A stretch of DNA of 64,000 nucleotides from Brasenia schreberi (Eukaryota > Streptophyta > Magnoliopsida > Nymphaeales > Cabombaceae). The translations under genes and the position numbers were made by a program. The notes beneath the pieces were generated by a model, which ran no database searches, was not told the origin of the DNA, and was given only the letters and a program-made list of their open reading frames with translations. Position 1 is the stretch's first letter, and every line of letters begins with the position of its first letter. The DNA lies in contig JAYKKT010000089.1 of NCBI GenBank assembly GCA_036023115.1, positions 9,651,501 to 9,715,500 on the forward strand. The letters are read 5' to 3'. This document shows, piece by piece, positions 23,100 to 35,357 of this stretch.

Positions 23100-23780
23100 G
23101 GTGTGCAGAGACTAGCCCAGGCCCCGATTAGGGACCTGTCCCCCCTCCCCGTGATGGGGAGGAAAAATTCTCCCATCTCCACCCCCGTGTCCCCGTGGGG
23201 TCCCATGTCTCCGTTTTGTTTGATGAAGATCTTTGAAAAGAATGGATGCTTTCCTGTTCATCTGCATGCAGTGAAGATTGACCATATGATATCATCATAT
23301 TATATATACATATGTCTAAGTTTACACAGTAGAGTTTGAAGCTTTACCGTTTACACAACAGTGAAAAAAATGAGAACAAGTCAATAATATAAACAAGGCC
23401 TACGGCGGAGAGAGAGACTCTTAAGCAGCTATGGAGCATGGTACGGTTTCTTGCTTTTGAGTGTTTTTCCGGATGGGTGGAGACTCTTGGTCCGCCGGGA
23501 GAGTGAAAGAGATGTTTAGTTAGGGTACCTTGCTTCTGACCTTGAGTGTTTGAGAGTGCCAAAGCGCGAGTAATGATCTTAATATATATATTTTGGATCC
23601 GTTTTCTATTATAGAGATTAAAACTGGTCCAAGATCCGAAAAAGCAGGACGGGTCTATGAGGAGGGTCCCCGTCCCGTCCCCGTCTCGATCCCCACAGTC
23701 TCACAGGGATCATCTTGATCCTTTCTGACCCCGAACTCTATATGAACTCCCGAATCCGCCCCATTCGAGCTGGGAGCGAG
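23100..23780. repeat. possible nonautonomous element with GC-rich ends
   Basis: GGGGA/TCCCC-rich sequence at 23110-23215 and again, partly inverted, at 23640-23740 brackets an AT-rich core. Such GGGGATCCCC-type ends occur in plant DNA transposons, but termini and target duplications are not clear. Confidence 0.3.
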
Positions 23781-26319
23781 TCCTCATCATTCAATTATGA
23801 TAATGCTAATACCGATCAATCCCTTTTGCTTTTCTTCTCCATTTTTCTACCTTTTTGCATATTCCTGACCGCCGTGCGGCAGTATGACCTTGAACCCAAT
23901 TGCCTGAAAAGATTTTATTTCGTCCTTTAGGACATCTTTTCTTTTCTTTTTTAATCTTTTTCTCGGCCTTTTGCTTAAGATCAAAGGATTGGCTACACGT
24001 TTTATTTGTTTGTTTATTTATAAACAACAGACGCCAGCTGATCTTTAATTTATTCTTCTATAAAGCTTTTCAGGGTGGGCCAAGAACTCAGAGGTGAAGA
24101 ATACATTACGAACCATGCATCATACTTCTACGGTTCAACAGGGGCCTATTCTAATTTTCCATATTTATCGTGGGGCGAACGGCCCACCTCCTCTAAACGT
24201 AGATCCGCTATCGATTCTTTTGCTTTCCTATTCTTCTCTTGCTTGTTATTTTTCATATCCACTACTCCCCTCAAAACCTTTTTGCTCTTATTTAAAGTGT
24301 ACACTAAGAGCATATTATCTTTAGACTTTGCCAGAAAAGAAAGTTTTGACAATCAGCTTAGCTTTCTGCGATTTTCTATGCATCATATACTAAATTTGTT
24401 GGCGAATTGGCGTGAGGTTGGATTGGTAAACAGATGCCAACTTTTGGGCGTAGTTCTTTTATATATACTGGCCATTCATTTCGATGATTTATGGTAGGAT
24501 AACTTTGATAGCCCTCGTAGGTCAGTGCTTTAAAAGGTTATTTTAATAAGCAGTGGGGAGTCGTTTCAATCTGCTTATCATTTGTCAAGGCCACGATGCC
24601 CGTGAAGAATCCCACTTCTTACTGATCTTTTGATTTTTCTATTGAGGAGAAACCGTTTGCGAGGATCACCATGCCCCACCAGTAACGCTATGGGACTTGT
24701 GTGCCATGGGTTATAAAGCATGAGCTCCTGTTCTCAACGCCCTCCATAAGCCATGGCATCGCAGTGGTCAATCAGAGAGAAAGAGAGAGATTTACCTAAT
24801 CTGGAGAGACCAAGGTACTCTGCACAAATTACTATAAATTCATTCGTTAGACATAAGGATCTCCACAGTAGATATCTTCTTTTCCGAATGGGTGGAGATT
24901 TGAGTGGATTCCAATCGCACAATTCCTAAGTTAGTGCGTAGTTTCTATTTAAAATGTGCGTCTTCGATTTGACACAATCCATTTTGGTTATATACAATGT
25001 GAGAGGCCTTTTGATGGGGTTACGATTGTTACAAGTGGCTAGTAAAACGCTTCAATGAGGACAGAAGAAAGACAATGACGATAACACTAAGGACAGTAAA
25101 AAAAGACTGATCAAAGTAGCAATTTCACAAGTAAAAAGATGAGCCGACTGCAATATCATATCTAAATCTAAACATGAATCATCACTTACAAACAAAAGGG
25201 AAGCGGCTGGAAAGGTCTCTTGAACGGAATTGTGGCTCTCATGGAGCGACGTCTAAATGAAGAAGATCTGAATCTTAGTTTTCGGGCATAGTTGAGGTTT
25301 CAGATATTGCTCCAATTAGTTTATCCCAAATCAAAATCTTTGTAGTAACTTTGGCGCTTAGGATCGAACTTAATAGTAATAGTTACGTCCCTCACGACTA
25401 CGGAAAATGGTAGTAGTTACTACTTTCATTGGGTTTTGGGCAAGGAGCAAGTCTGAAGGGATGCATATCTTCTGAGAAATGCTGCCTTTAGTTCTTAATT
25501 TCTAGCAAATTAATAAGAAGAAAAGCTTCCAAAGGTTTTGTACGATTGTCTCGTTAGTAAGAGCTTCAGATATTAGCAACCTATTGGTGTGATCAGCAAA
25601 AGCATGCATAGCCAGTGACAGATTTACATTCAGGAAGTAGGGTCAAACTTGAAATTTCGAAAATCAACTTAAAGTCTATAACCCATGGTGAGATCCACCA
25701 TGGGTTTATAATACATATACATACTTCTCCCCACTTGAAACCATTGAAGAGCCTATTCACCCCACCCAAAAGAGTTTTAGACCCGCCACCGTGAACAACC
25801 CCCTCTCGTCTCCGTAATGATTTAGTAGATGAGTACCGACGAGAAAGAAAGGGAACGAACAAAACAGCCTGTTTTTAAGCTTCTCACCAATTCGAATTTT
25901 CCTTTACGATCAACCTGTTAGCTCATTTGAGTCGAGATGGATATGATTTGTTCCTTCACAAAAAAACCTTTATTTTTCAGTATACACTATTTTTTCATTG
26001 AAAAGCAAAAATCTTCATGTAGGAATTTAAGCTTCGTACATTTTTATTTCAAGTTTGAAAAAACAATTTAACCATTGGACTGCATGTATACCAACACCAT
26101 TAGTTAGGTTAACATGTTTTTTGAACATGCGAACACACATACACATGCACGCTTCACAAAACAAGCCTACGTCAACCGAGAAATGCAGAAAATTTCAGCG
26201 TCTATATTCGGCTTGTGTGACTTCATTGTCAGCCACCTTGAGTTCTGTTAATGAACCAAAATCAACATGAGCCGGAGCTGGACCATTCTCAGCTTTGTTC
26301 ATTTCCTATCCCTAACGAG

Positions 26320-26420
<101 letters not shown>

Positions 26421-26586
26421 ATGAATGAGAATTATTCTCGATTGAAAACTGCATAAGATTGAGCTACACTTGAGTAATCATCCTCGATCTTATTGGTATA
26501 ATATAACTCTCTGAATTCCTCATATATCTGGGACAACACCAAACTGATCAAGAGAAATGCATGTATGATAAGTAAAAAATTAATCT

Positions 26587-26853
26587 CTACAATGTTGGTT
26601 GCTCATGATGCTGAGGATCAGGTCCACCGGGACTCACCCTCTTCGATTCAAAACTTGAGTCCGCTTCCATCTTATGCTTGCTTCTCATCCTTTTCATCGT
26701 CACACAGCTGCGTCGCAGCCCTTGATTTGATTCCGTTGAATCTTTTGCATTCACCATAGAGCACGGCACGCGAGCCTCTGATTGGAATAGTTGCGTGAAG
26801 AAGGCAATGATCAACACCAGCAGCAGAGTATTTCTAAGGCTCGCCATTGCCAT
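26587..26853 (-). CDS. CLE family signalling peptide precursor, 88 aa
   Basis: Precursor of a secreted CLAVATA3/ESR-related peptide, which would act in the apoplast on CLV1/BAM-type leucine-rich receptor kinases. A hydrophobic signal peptide (about 5-25, 'LRNTLLLVLIIAFFTQLF') leads to a variable basic spacer and a canonical 12-residue CLE motif RVSPGGPDPQHH at 72-83, preceded by Lys as a processing site and followed by EQPTL. The SPGGPDP core resembles the Arabidopsis CLE1-CLE7 type (A-type CLE), whose members are linked to root, nitrogen and vascular signalling. The start is the first ATG (ATGGCAATGGCG); the open frame extends five codons further from a TTG. Single exon, as usual for the family. 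A truncated paralogue lies at 37605-37749. Confidence 0.9.
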   Translation of the reverse strand: MAMASLRNTLLLVLIIAFFTQLFQSEARVPCSMVNAKDSTESNQGLRRSCVTMKRMRSKHKMEADSSFESKRVSPGGPDPQHHEQPTL

Positions 26854-26886
26854 CGATGCTATTATCAAACAGGATATAGGCCTGGG

Positions 26887-26896
26887 TTTTTATAGC
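26887..26896 (-). promoter_or_regulatory. possible TATA box of the CLE gene
   Basis: The minus strand reads GCTATAAAAACC about 35 bp before the CLE ATG; copy B keeps a similar GCTATAAAAGCC. This would put the transcript start almost at the ATG, so the leader would be very short or another promoter may be used. Confidence 0.35.
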
Positions 26897-29112
26897 AATG
26901 TGTAGGCTAGTCATCTTGCTCATGCAAACATTAATTTAAGCAACTTGTTTAATTCAATGGTGTATGATATAAAAAGGGAATTGAGTGGAAGACATGATGA
27001 TGAAGAGGACTCATCGTTCTGTTGGCCTGTGTTCCCCTTTAACTACCTCCCTCTATAAACAAAACAAGCCACCAGCCATCATCCTTGCGTGCTAACTCCA
27101 TTCATGATATATTTCCTCATCTGCAAATGATCAACCTCGGGCATCGCTCTACTCCACGCAAACACACACGAGAGGGAGATCTAGAGAGAAAAGGGAGAGA
27201 GTTGATGGTTAATCTATTTTCTAAGGTCAGTAAAGCATCATATCGACCAAATAAATGATTAGGTATTAGTAGAAGCAGGATGAATAAACATCTCTGTTAA
27301 AAAATCATAGTCGCTAACATAAGAAGGTAACCTTGGACGTGCATAAATCTATCTAGTTGGCATGGTAAAAAATTCAATGAACCTTTGATCATCACAAAAT
27401 CTTTATTCTACAAGAACCATTGAATGCCTGTTGGTTTGGCAGTATTGAACTAATTTCGTCATACAGGCCAAAATTAGCATGATTTTTCCTTTTTCGTCTT
27501 TTATGTCTTGTCTGACGTCTCACTCTTGCAGTAAAGAGCTATCAGGTCCTGTTTATGTGAGCATCTAATCAGAACTCATGTCATTTAAATTATTATTTTC
27601 TTGTTTCTGCCTTTACTGTTGGAAGGTATACGGTTATTAAAGCTTTTGCTTTGAGGAAAAAGGAGAAGAAAAAAAGTAGCTGCAATGTTTACCAGAATGA
27701 GCACATGCCTGTAATGGCGTGAGAATTTAAGGGCTGGTGTATCAGTACATGATGTGAGTGTCGAATGGAATCCTACCACTGTCCATGTGGGATCATTAAA
27801 CTATAAAATAAAAGCAATAGATGGATATTGTGAAGCCCTTACCCAAGCCGCAAAGAGGATGAATTAATTTTTAGGAAAGAAGGGCCACTCTTCACATTAC
27901 TTAGTTGTATACTTGTGAAGATCACAGAGAGATTTAAAATAGCAATTCAATTATTTAAATCATTGACATGAGGTCCAAAACCCAACAAGGTAGACTCAAT
28001 TTAATTTGATGATTGGGATAAAGAATGTTGAATTGGAGAAAATAAGATCAAAGATTATGAACTAAGTATCGAATCTTTCCTATAAGTAATATGGTTAACT
28101 CACTGATTTTGTAGAAAAAAAAGGTTAGCATAAAGAGAACAACATTATGCTCACACAGATATACCACATTATCTAGGAAAGCATGATCGAGAACCAAAAC
28201 CCAGAACAGACACAAGAGAAGAAGAAAGAAAGAGGGAAGGATAAAAAGATGATGCGCTCAGGAGTTTAGATGTTCATCATGTTGAAAGTTTAATTTTTTA
28301 GGATGTTCATACACTGGAATACGTGACTTTACCTCCATGTCACCAACAATAGATGATAAGAGTCCTCTAAGGCAGACTAGGAACTGAGGGACAACTGATG
28401 CTGCAACAGAGGTTGAAGACGAGCCAAAAATGCATTTTTCATTCTGGAAGTCATGGACTACAAGATTCTATAAATAAATTTGTTATAAATTTAGAAAGAC
28501 TTAATAATTGTCCAAGATATGTAATTCGTAGAGTGCATTTAGCGACGGACAATCCCTTTCGAGAGTAAGCTACTAAGAGGCATTAAAGACAAGCAAGAAA
28601 TCCTCTCTTTTACTAGACCATGCAGCTGGAGAAAAATTACTTCTTATGTCCCCGACAACTCCCTTTAAGCAATAAACCAAGTCCTGATAGAGAAACAAAA
28701 GTTATAAATACTCGTGTAGCTTTTCAACGAATTGAATCGTGGATTTGTTAGGAGTATTGGATGATATGATTCAACGCAGATCTGTTAACATCAAATGAAT
28801 TAAATTGTAGATATGTTTGGAGTATTGGTCGCACCCACATCACCAATCCACCACCTTTCCATTAGCAGGAGATTTTCTTATGCCAGAACAAACAGTGTTC
28901 TAAGGGTGGTCAGAAACTTGAAAGATTGAGGAAAGATATTGCTTGCAAGGGGGCATATAATGGTGTTCGTGGAATATTATCATGGCGCCACATTCTAAGG
29001 GTGATGAGAAACTTAAAAGATTAAAGAAATTGTTTTCTTGGCGCCTGGTTCTAAGGGGGTTGAGCAACTTATCATGTTCAATGTGGTGGTGTTTTCCATT
29101 TGAGCGATGGTC

Positions 29113-29325
29113 TTAATAGAACATGGCCCCAAGCGGGCCGTCATCGAAACCGTATCGTCGATGGTAATTTTTATCATGGCAACCGGGCTTATGGTATGTC
29201 ACCGATTTTCCTGCAACCTTATCCTTCAAGCACACTGAATGGCAGCTAGCTCCTCTACCCTGATAACCATCACCAATGCAATGACTAGAGAAAAGTTTTT
29301 GGCCATTTTGTGAGGGCCATGGATA
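29113..29325 (-). pseudogene. possible frameshifted small secreted peptide
   Basis: A Met-led hydrophobic start in one frame ('MAKNFSLVIALVMVI', from about 29306) overlaps a second frame that ends at 29113 with a Cys-containing tail ('SCHSVCLKDKVAGK', '..PGCHD'). Together they look like a signal peptide plus short mature peptide broken by one frameshift near 29230. The family is not recognised and chance is possible. Confidence 0.22.
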
Positions 29326-29775
29326 AGAAAGATATTGAATTGTTTGTGAAATATGCAATAGTTTATCCTAAAACAAATATATCGACAATACGTGACGCCG
29401 AATAGCTTTGTTTGAAGTTTGAGCATATGTGCTAGATGAGAGGAGACTTTTCGATTGTGATTTTGATAGATATAGTTTCCGGATTATGTCAGTGGGTCTT
29501 CGCTATATTTAGTATTTTTGTTGGATCTTGTTAGACTAAGTATGAGCAGATAATTCGTTGGTTATTCTTGCTTGTGATTACTGTAACTACAGTTGTGGTC
29601 GTGACTCGGGCACGTTTCGAGCACCACTGTCGTAGATAATTTTTAAAGAACACTGAAAATCCAACTAATAGATGGAGCCCCATATGACTGCAATAAAAGT
29701 TTCAACTAACAACAACAACAACAACAACAACAACAACTAAGCCTTGACGGGGTTGGCTACATGGATTCTTTGTTT

Positions 29776-31868
29776 CTACAGATCCCTATCACGTGCCATG
29801 TTAGCAGTTAACTCCCAATAAGCTAGATCATTCTTTATTGTTTCTTTCCAATACTTTTGCGGTCGTCCTCTACCTCTTTTAATACTTTCCAAATTTAGTT
29901 TTCTAACCTTCTTAAAAGTTCTTCTTTCTATATATCCATACCATCTTAAACGATGTTCTCTCATTTTATCCTCTATTGGTACCACTCCTAATTTGCTTAT
30001 AATAACCTCATTATGTATACGGTCTTTTCTTGTATTACCACTCATCCATCTCAACATTTTCATTTCTGTCAGAGACATCTTTTGTACATGTTGATGATTA
30101 ACTGCCCAACACTCAAAACCATAAAACATGGCAGGCCTAATTGCTGCTCTATAATATTTACCTTTTATTTTAATGGTATCTTCTTATCACAAAGAATACA
30201 TGATGCTCCTCTCCATTTTAACCAACCAGCATTAATTCTATGTGTAACATCTCCATCAATTCTTCCATCACTCTGAAAAATTGACCCTAGGTATTTAAAA
30301 CTTTCCTTTTGGGGACTGCAATGTTTGTCAATTTTAATTTCTATGTCCTCTAAAGTAACCAAATGATTAAACTTACATTCCATATATTCTGTCCTTGTTC
30401 TACTAAGTCGGAGGCCTTTACTTTCTAATGTTTCTCTCCATAGTTCCAATTTTCTATTAACTTTTTCCTTAGACTCCTCCACTAATACAACGTCATCTTC
30501 AAATAACATACACCAAGGTATTTCATCTTGAATATGTTTTGTTAACTCATCCATCAACATTATAAATAAGTATGGACTTAAAGTTGATCCTTGATGTAAC
30601 CCAATATTAACTTCAAAAAAGTCTGTCGTTCCTTCATGAGTCCTCATACATGTTTTTGCACCATCATACATGTCTCTTATAAGGCTAATATATGTCAATG
30701 GAATACCTCTTTTTTTCAAAGTTCTCCAAAGAACCTCCCTCGGTATCCTATCATAAGCTTTTTCTAGATCAATAAATACCATGTGAAGGTCTTTCTTTTT
30801 TGCTCTAAAATGTTCCATAAGACGTCTCAAAAGGTGAATCGCTTCGATAGTAGATCTGCCTGGCATGAATCCAAATTGGTTCTCCGTTGTACTTGATACT
30901 TGTCTTAACCTACGTTCGATAATTCTTTCCCATAATTTCATAGTATGACTCATTAACTTGATACCTCAATAATTCACACAATTTTGAATGTCTTCCTTGT
31001 TCTTATATATGAGTATAAGTGTACTTGCTCTCCATTCCTCGGGCATCTTTTGGTTTTTCCATATTTCATTAAATAGTCTTGTGAGCCAAGTGATTCCTAT
31101 TTCTCCTAGTATTTTCCAAACTTCTATAGGAATATTATCTGGTCCTACCGATTTACCATCCTTCATATGTTTAAGAGCCTCTTTGACTTCATTCTTTTGA
31201 ATACGTCGATAGAAATTGTGGTTTATATACTTTTCTGACTTGGCTAAATCTCCTAAATTAATACTAACATCTTTATTTTCATTAAAAAGATTATAAAAAT
31301 AGTTTTTCCATCTATTTCTTATATCATCATTTGCCACTAGAATTTTTTTATCCTCGTTTTTTATGCATCTAACATAATTAAGATCTTTAGTTTTTTTATC
31401 TCTAGCCCTAGTTATCCTAAAAATATCTCTTTCACCCTCTTTTGAGTTGAGTTTTTTATATAAGTCCTCCCAAATCTTAGCTTTTGCTTCACTAACGGCC
31501 TTTTTCGCTTCCTTCTTTGCTTTCTTATAAGCTTCTAAAGTTTCACTAGTTTTCTTAGCATAATGTAATTTGTAACATGCCCTCTTTGCCTTGATTTTAT
31601 TTTGTAGTACTTCACTCCACCACCAAGCTTCTTTTTGTGCCGGTACACCTCCCTTAGATACCCCTAACACATCTTTCGCCACTTTCCTAATATGTATAGC
31701 CATATTGTTCCACATATCACAGGGTGTGCCAACATAATTCCAAACATCTCCTTGAAGGACTTTCTGTTTAAATATATCTTCTTTCTCGCTTTTGAGGTTC
31801 CACCATTTAGTCCGAGTAGCTCGATGCACTCTTTTCTTCTTTGTCCATTTTTTTATTTGTAAATCCAT
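29776..31868 (-). pseudogene. RTE reverse transcriptase and C-terminal region
   Basis: Open pieces 31868-30966, 30953-30165 and 30129-29776. The RT fingers/palm are clear: 'GPDNIPIEVWK', '[15 protein letters not shown]', '[15 protein letters not shown]', '[13 protein letters not shown]', then the catalytic box, which reads F-E-D-D where FADD is usual, and '[14 protein letters not shown]'. A TGA separates the first two pieces; a lost T near 30165 shifts frame into the C-terminal piece ('HVQKMSLTEMKMLRWMSG'). Confidence 0.92.
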
Positions 31869-32012
31869 AACTAAAAGTCAATGTTGGGTGGTTAAGCTTT
31901 CTCTTGGAATTACCTTACAATCTTTACAACACGCTCTATCCTTTTTTCTACAAATAAAGTAATCAATTTGTGTTTGTGATAAGCCACTCTTATAAGTAAT
32001 TAAATGTTTATC

Positions 32013-32861
32013 TCATTTTTTGAAAATTGTATTAACTATAAAGAGATCAAATGCCATAGCAAAATCTAAAATCTTCCTACCTTCCTCATTTATATCCCCA
32101 AAACCAAAGTTTCCATGAATCCCTTGATATCCTAATGCCTCTTTACCGACATGTCCATTTAAATCTCCTCCTAAACAAATCATCTCTCTTGGTGGAATCT
32201 TTTGAAATACCTTATCTAACTCTTCCCAAAAAACTGTCTTTATACTATCTTCTAGTCCTACTTGGGGTGCGTAAGCACAAACTATATTCAAAACCTCTGC
32301 TCCTAACACTAATTTCAACGTCATGATTCGGTCACCATATCGTTGTATGTCTACTACACTCTCCTTTAAATCTTTATTTATGATAATACCAACTCCATTT
32401 CAAGCCTTTTCTTTACCTGAGTACCATAATTTAAAACCTGTATCCTCTATCTCCTTTGCTTTTTCTCCAACCCATTTTGTCTCTTGTAAACATAGAATAT
32501 GAATCTTTCTCCGAATCATAATATCTACCACCTCCATTAGCTTACCGGATAATGTTTCAATATTCCAAGAATCAATACGAATCTTATTTTCTAGGACTAG
32601 CTTCCTTACCCCCCGCATCCGTCCATAATCAAAATGCAGAGACCCTCTCTGAAAATTTTTCGCTACATTTGGGCGGCAATGTAGCGGGACTAACTTCTTT
32701 ACCCACACCCGTCCATGATGTGGGAACCCTCTTTGCAATTGATTCACTACATTCGGGCGAAAATGTAGTGGCACTTGCTTACTTCTTACTGCATTTGGGT
32801 TCTGCAGCACGTCACTAGGCGGGAACGCCCCAAAGCAATGCTCATAATTTTTGTAATCCAT
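32013..32861 (-). pseudogene. RTE N-terminal AP endonuclease region
   Basis: Two open pieces (32861-32400 and 32324-32013) split by a stop. Endonuclease signatures: 'SWNIETLSGK', 'ILCLQETKW', 'VCAYAPQVG' and 'CLGGDLNGHVG'. The final catalytic part continues past another stop toward 31870 and is read with gaps. Confidence 0.9.
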
Positions 32862-32999
32862 GTTATAAAATCTGACAAAGTTTTACGCTGGCTATCGGAA
32901 GCCTAACACAACCCTCCTCCTTTATCGGGGCTTGGGACTGGCAATGCAAGGATGATCCCTTACATGGCAGAGTTTATGCATTTATGAAATTTTGTCATC

Positions 33000-34430
33000 A
33001 AAATGAAATATAGGATAAACTACAAATGATTTCTTATATTTTTTCTGTAAGCTAGCTGGGATATTTATTAAAACAACCAGGTTGGCCTCTTGTATTGTAT
33101 GTGGTATTGTATTCCTAGATTTGGATTCGGACCAAGCCATTGATTAAGGTGATTTTGCTTTGCTCTGAAAGCATCTACAGTTTGGTGTCAAACCCGAGTA
33201 AAATATGTATTTAGTGGGACGGCTTAGTCCTACCATATTACATGATACTATTTAATGAGAGAATCATTTATATAGTTCTTTATATTTTGTTATATATATA
33301 CTATGTTTTGGACGAATGAAGGAAAATGTTCTGCTTATCGTATTGTTTAGTTGCAATCACCTAAACTGCCGGGGTTGTCAAAATACATGTCATGTATATT
33401 CTTCTTCGGAGTGATGCATAAACGGGAAAGCTCAAGCCTATGAGAATCACGCAAGAGGCAAAATTTACGTAGTCCGGAAAAGGTTCTTCTACTTGACGCC
33501 AGTAAAATGCTGGTCCAACCCTACCCATGAAGGGCCACGGGTGGGGACGGGGCTAGCCCTTGGATGGTGATGTCTCACGCTCGTACATTGACATGTGGTA
33601 CGAATCAACCCCTTTTCATCCAAGCAAAACGACGACGTTAGAAACTAAGCTTACCTTTTGGCAACTAATATAAAAAACAATAAAGAAAAAAAATGAGAAC
33701 AAGATTGCCATCATAAATAATCCCATTCAGAACCCAACGAGTACGATCAGCAAATCAGATTCAACTATAAGAAGATTCTCGTTTCAGTGTGCTCTATATG
33801 CTCTTTAAAATGGCATGCCCCTACTTCGTTCACCTTGCCTAGCGCATTGTTTGTTGATGAAGGGGTCGGTCTCACTAATGTAAATTTCTAGTCGTTTTGC
33901 TTCCGCTGAAGACGTGTGAAACTCTCGAGTCGATAATGGCAGCCCATCATATTCCCTCAACATCGGCATAGAGTTACGTTGGGGCAATAATGCACTTATA
34001 CTCACCCTTGTTTTCCACTTTCGACGGCTCCACCACTCTTTAAAATGTCAATAACTACGATAATCTACCCAGCAACCCCAATATATTCTACAAAATAGCA
34101 ATGGAACAAGGGAACTTTTTGTTGAAAGAGAAAAAGTAATGACCGAGAGAGAGAGACAGGGAGAGAGAAGAAATGGCCGGTGCTGGATGGTAGAGAGGTA
34201 GGAGAGGAGAAAAAGAAAGGAACGTAGAGAGAAAAAGAAAAAAAAGAAAGAAAAAGCATAAAAGACAGAGAAGAGGGAAGAAATACTATTCTTGAATGGC
34301 CACTGTTTAGTGGAGAGGCAGCGGTGAGTGGTGTCAAGGAGTGTTGGCAAAGCTTCGTTGAGAGAGATTCAGAAGAGCTGGGGTGAACAATGGAGTGAGA
34401 GCACTCCTGCACAATTTCTACCGAGGGCGA
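33000..34430. other. no gene seen
   Basis: AT-rich sequence without recognisable coding or repeat structure, apart from a purine-rich stretch (about 34120-34300) that gives low-complexity Ser/Phe/Leu open frames on the minus strand. Confidence 0.5.
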
Positions 34431-34640
34431 ATTTTATAACTTATAGACCTTCCAACTTCTGATGGCTCTAAGACCCTGTGGGCTGACCCGGGGTGGCCCT
34501 CATCAGCCGGCAGAACCAGACATAACGAACAGTTCTGCCCGTCTGCAAAATGGATTAAATTTTTTTGACCCGGCTATGCATTCTTTCAGAACCGGACGGG
34601 GCTGCTCCCGGGCAAGCCCATTTTGACACCTCTAGTGTTC
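34430..34640. mobile_element. possible hAT-like element end
   Basis: GC-rich block ending in GCCCATTTTGACACCTCTAG. The reverse complement begins CTAGAGGTGTCAAAATGGGC, similar to terminal sequences of plant hAT nonautonomous elements. The partner terminus was not found. Confidence 0.3.
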
Positions 34641-34799
34641 GTAGATACTTTTAACACTATTAGGATTTTCATGCGAAGAGATCAAAGGAGTTTGAATTAG
34701 AACAAAATCAACGAATGGCATGATCACGGATTTGCTGCTAAACTCTCTTTCTGATATTCAGACAAATGCACACTCATGACATTAGTCAATGTGGCTGGT

Positions 34800-35100
34800 T
34801 GAAAACAAACTTGACAGTTTCAATCAGAATCAAATCAGGTCGTGAACCGATTGAAGCAAGAGTCGGCTAAACTAGACTTAAAACCAGTCACAAAACAAAA
34901 AGACACTTGGTTCAGTTCCAGTTCAACCGAAACTAGGAAGTCATTGGTTTCGAACTGCTGGTTATACGTATTTTTTTAGTTTTAGAAATTTTATGATTTT
35001 TTCGGTTTAAGACTCATTTCAAAATCTGAATCACGGTCCAATTTCGATCTAGCTCCTGATTTCAAGAAAATCGAAATTAACGGTTTAGAACCATCCGATT
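34800..35100. repeat. third GGTTC-rich degenerate repeat
   Basis: Same style as 7430-7680 and 9330-9740 (GGTTCAGTTCCAGTTCAACC and similar). It abuts the left edge of duplication copy B. Confidence 0.4.
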
Positions 35101-35306
35101 CCCATTTATCTAAAAGATCTTATTAAAGCGACCTTAAAACGAGCAATTCCTCATCATTCAATTATGATACACTGACACAGATCATTCCTTTTGCTTTTTT
35201 GTTCCTTTCTTGCCGCCGTTTGGACTGCTGGCGACCGCCGTTTGGCAGTATGACCTTTAATCCGATTGCCTTGAAAGATCTTGTTTCCTCCTTGGGGACA
35301 TCCATT

Positions 35307-35308
<2 letters not shown>

Positions 35309-35356
<48 letters not shown>
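35309..35356. repeat. TA microsatellite
   Basis: About 24 TA units within duplication copy B; the open frames reading YIYIYI here are artefacts. Confidence 0.97.

Positions 35357-35357
<1 letters not shown>

Larger units (their letters stand above)
29708..32936 (-). mobile_element. nearly full-length RTE-type LINE (decayed)
   Basis: Non-LTR retrotransposon of about 3.2 kb. Order on the minus strand: 5' leader from about 32936, AP endonuclease, reverse transcriptase, C-terminal domain, conserved 3' end, and a TTG-repeat tail (CAACAACAAC at 29708-29735 on the plus strand). The single ORF and 3' microsatellite tail point to the RTE clade; many plant genes annotated 'craniofacial development protein 2-like' are such elements. 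Four in-frame stops and one frameshift make this copy inactive. The 5' boundary is set by comparison with 46581-49715. No clear target-site duplication was found. Confidence 0.93.

Noticed and set aside
22809..23339. Open frames rich in Cys-Val, Thr-His or Arg-Glu
   Set aside because: Translation of the TC/AC microsatellite at 22983-23046; no unique domain.
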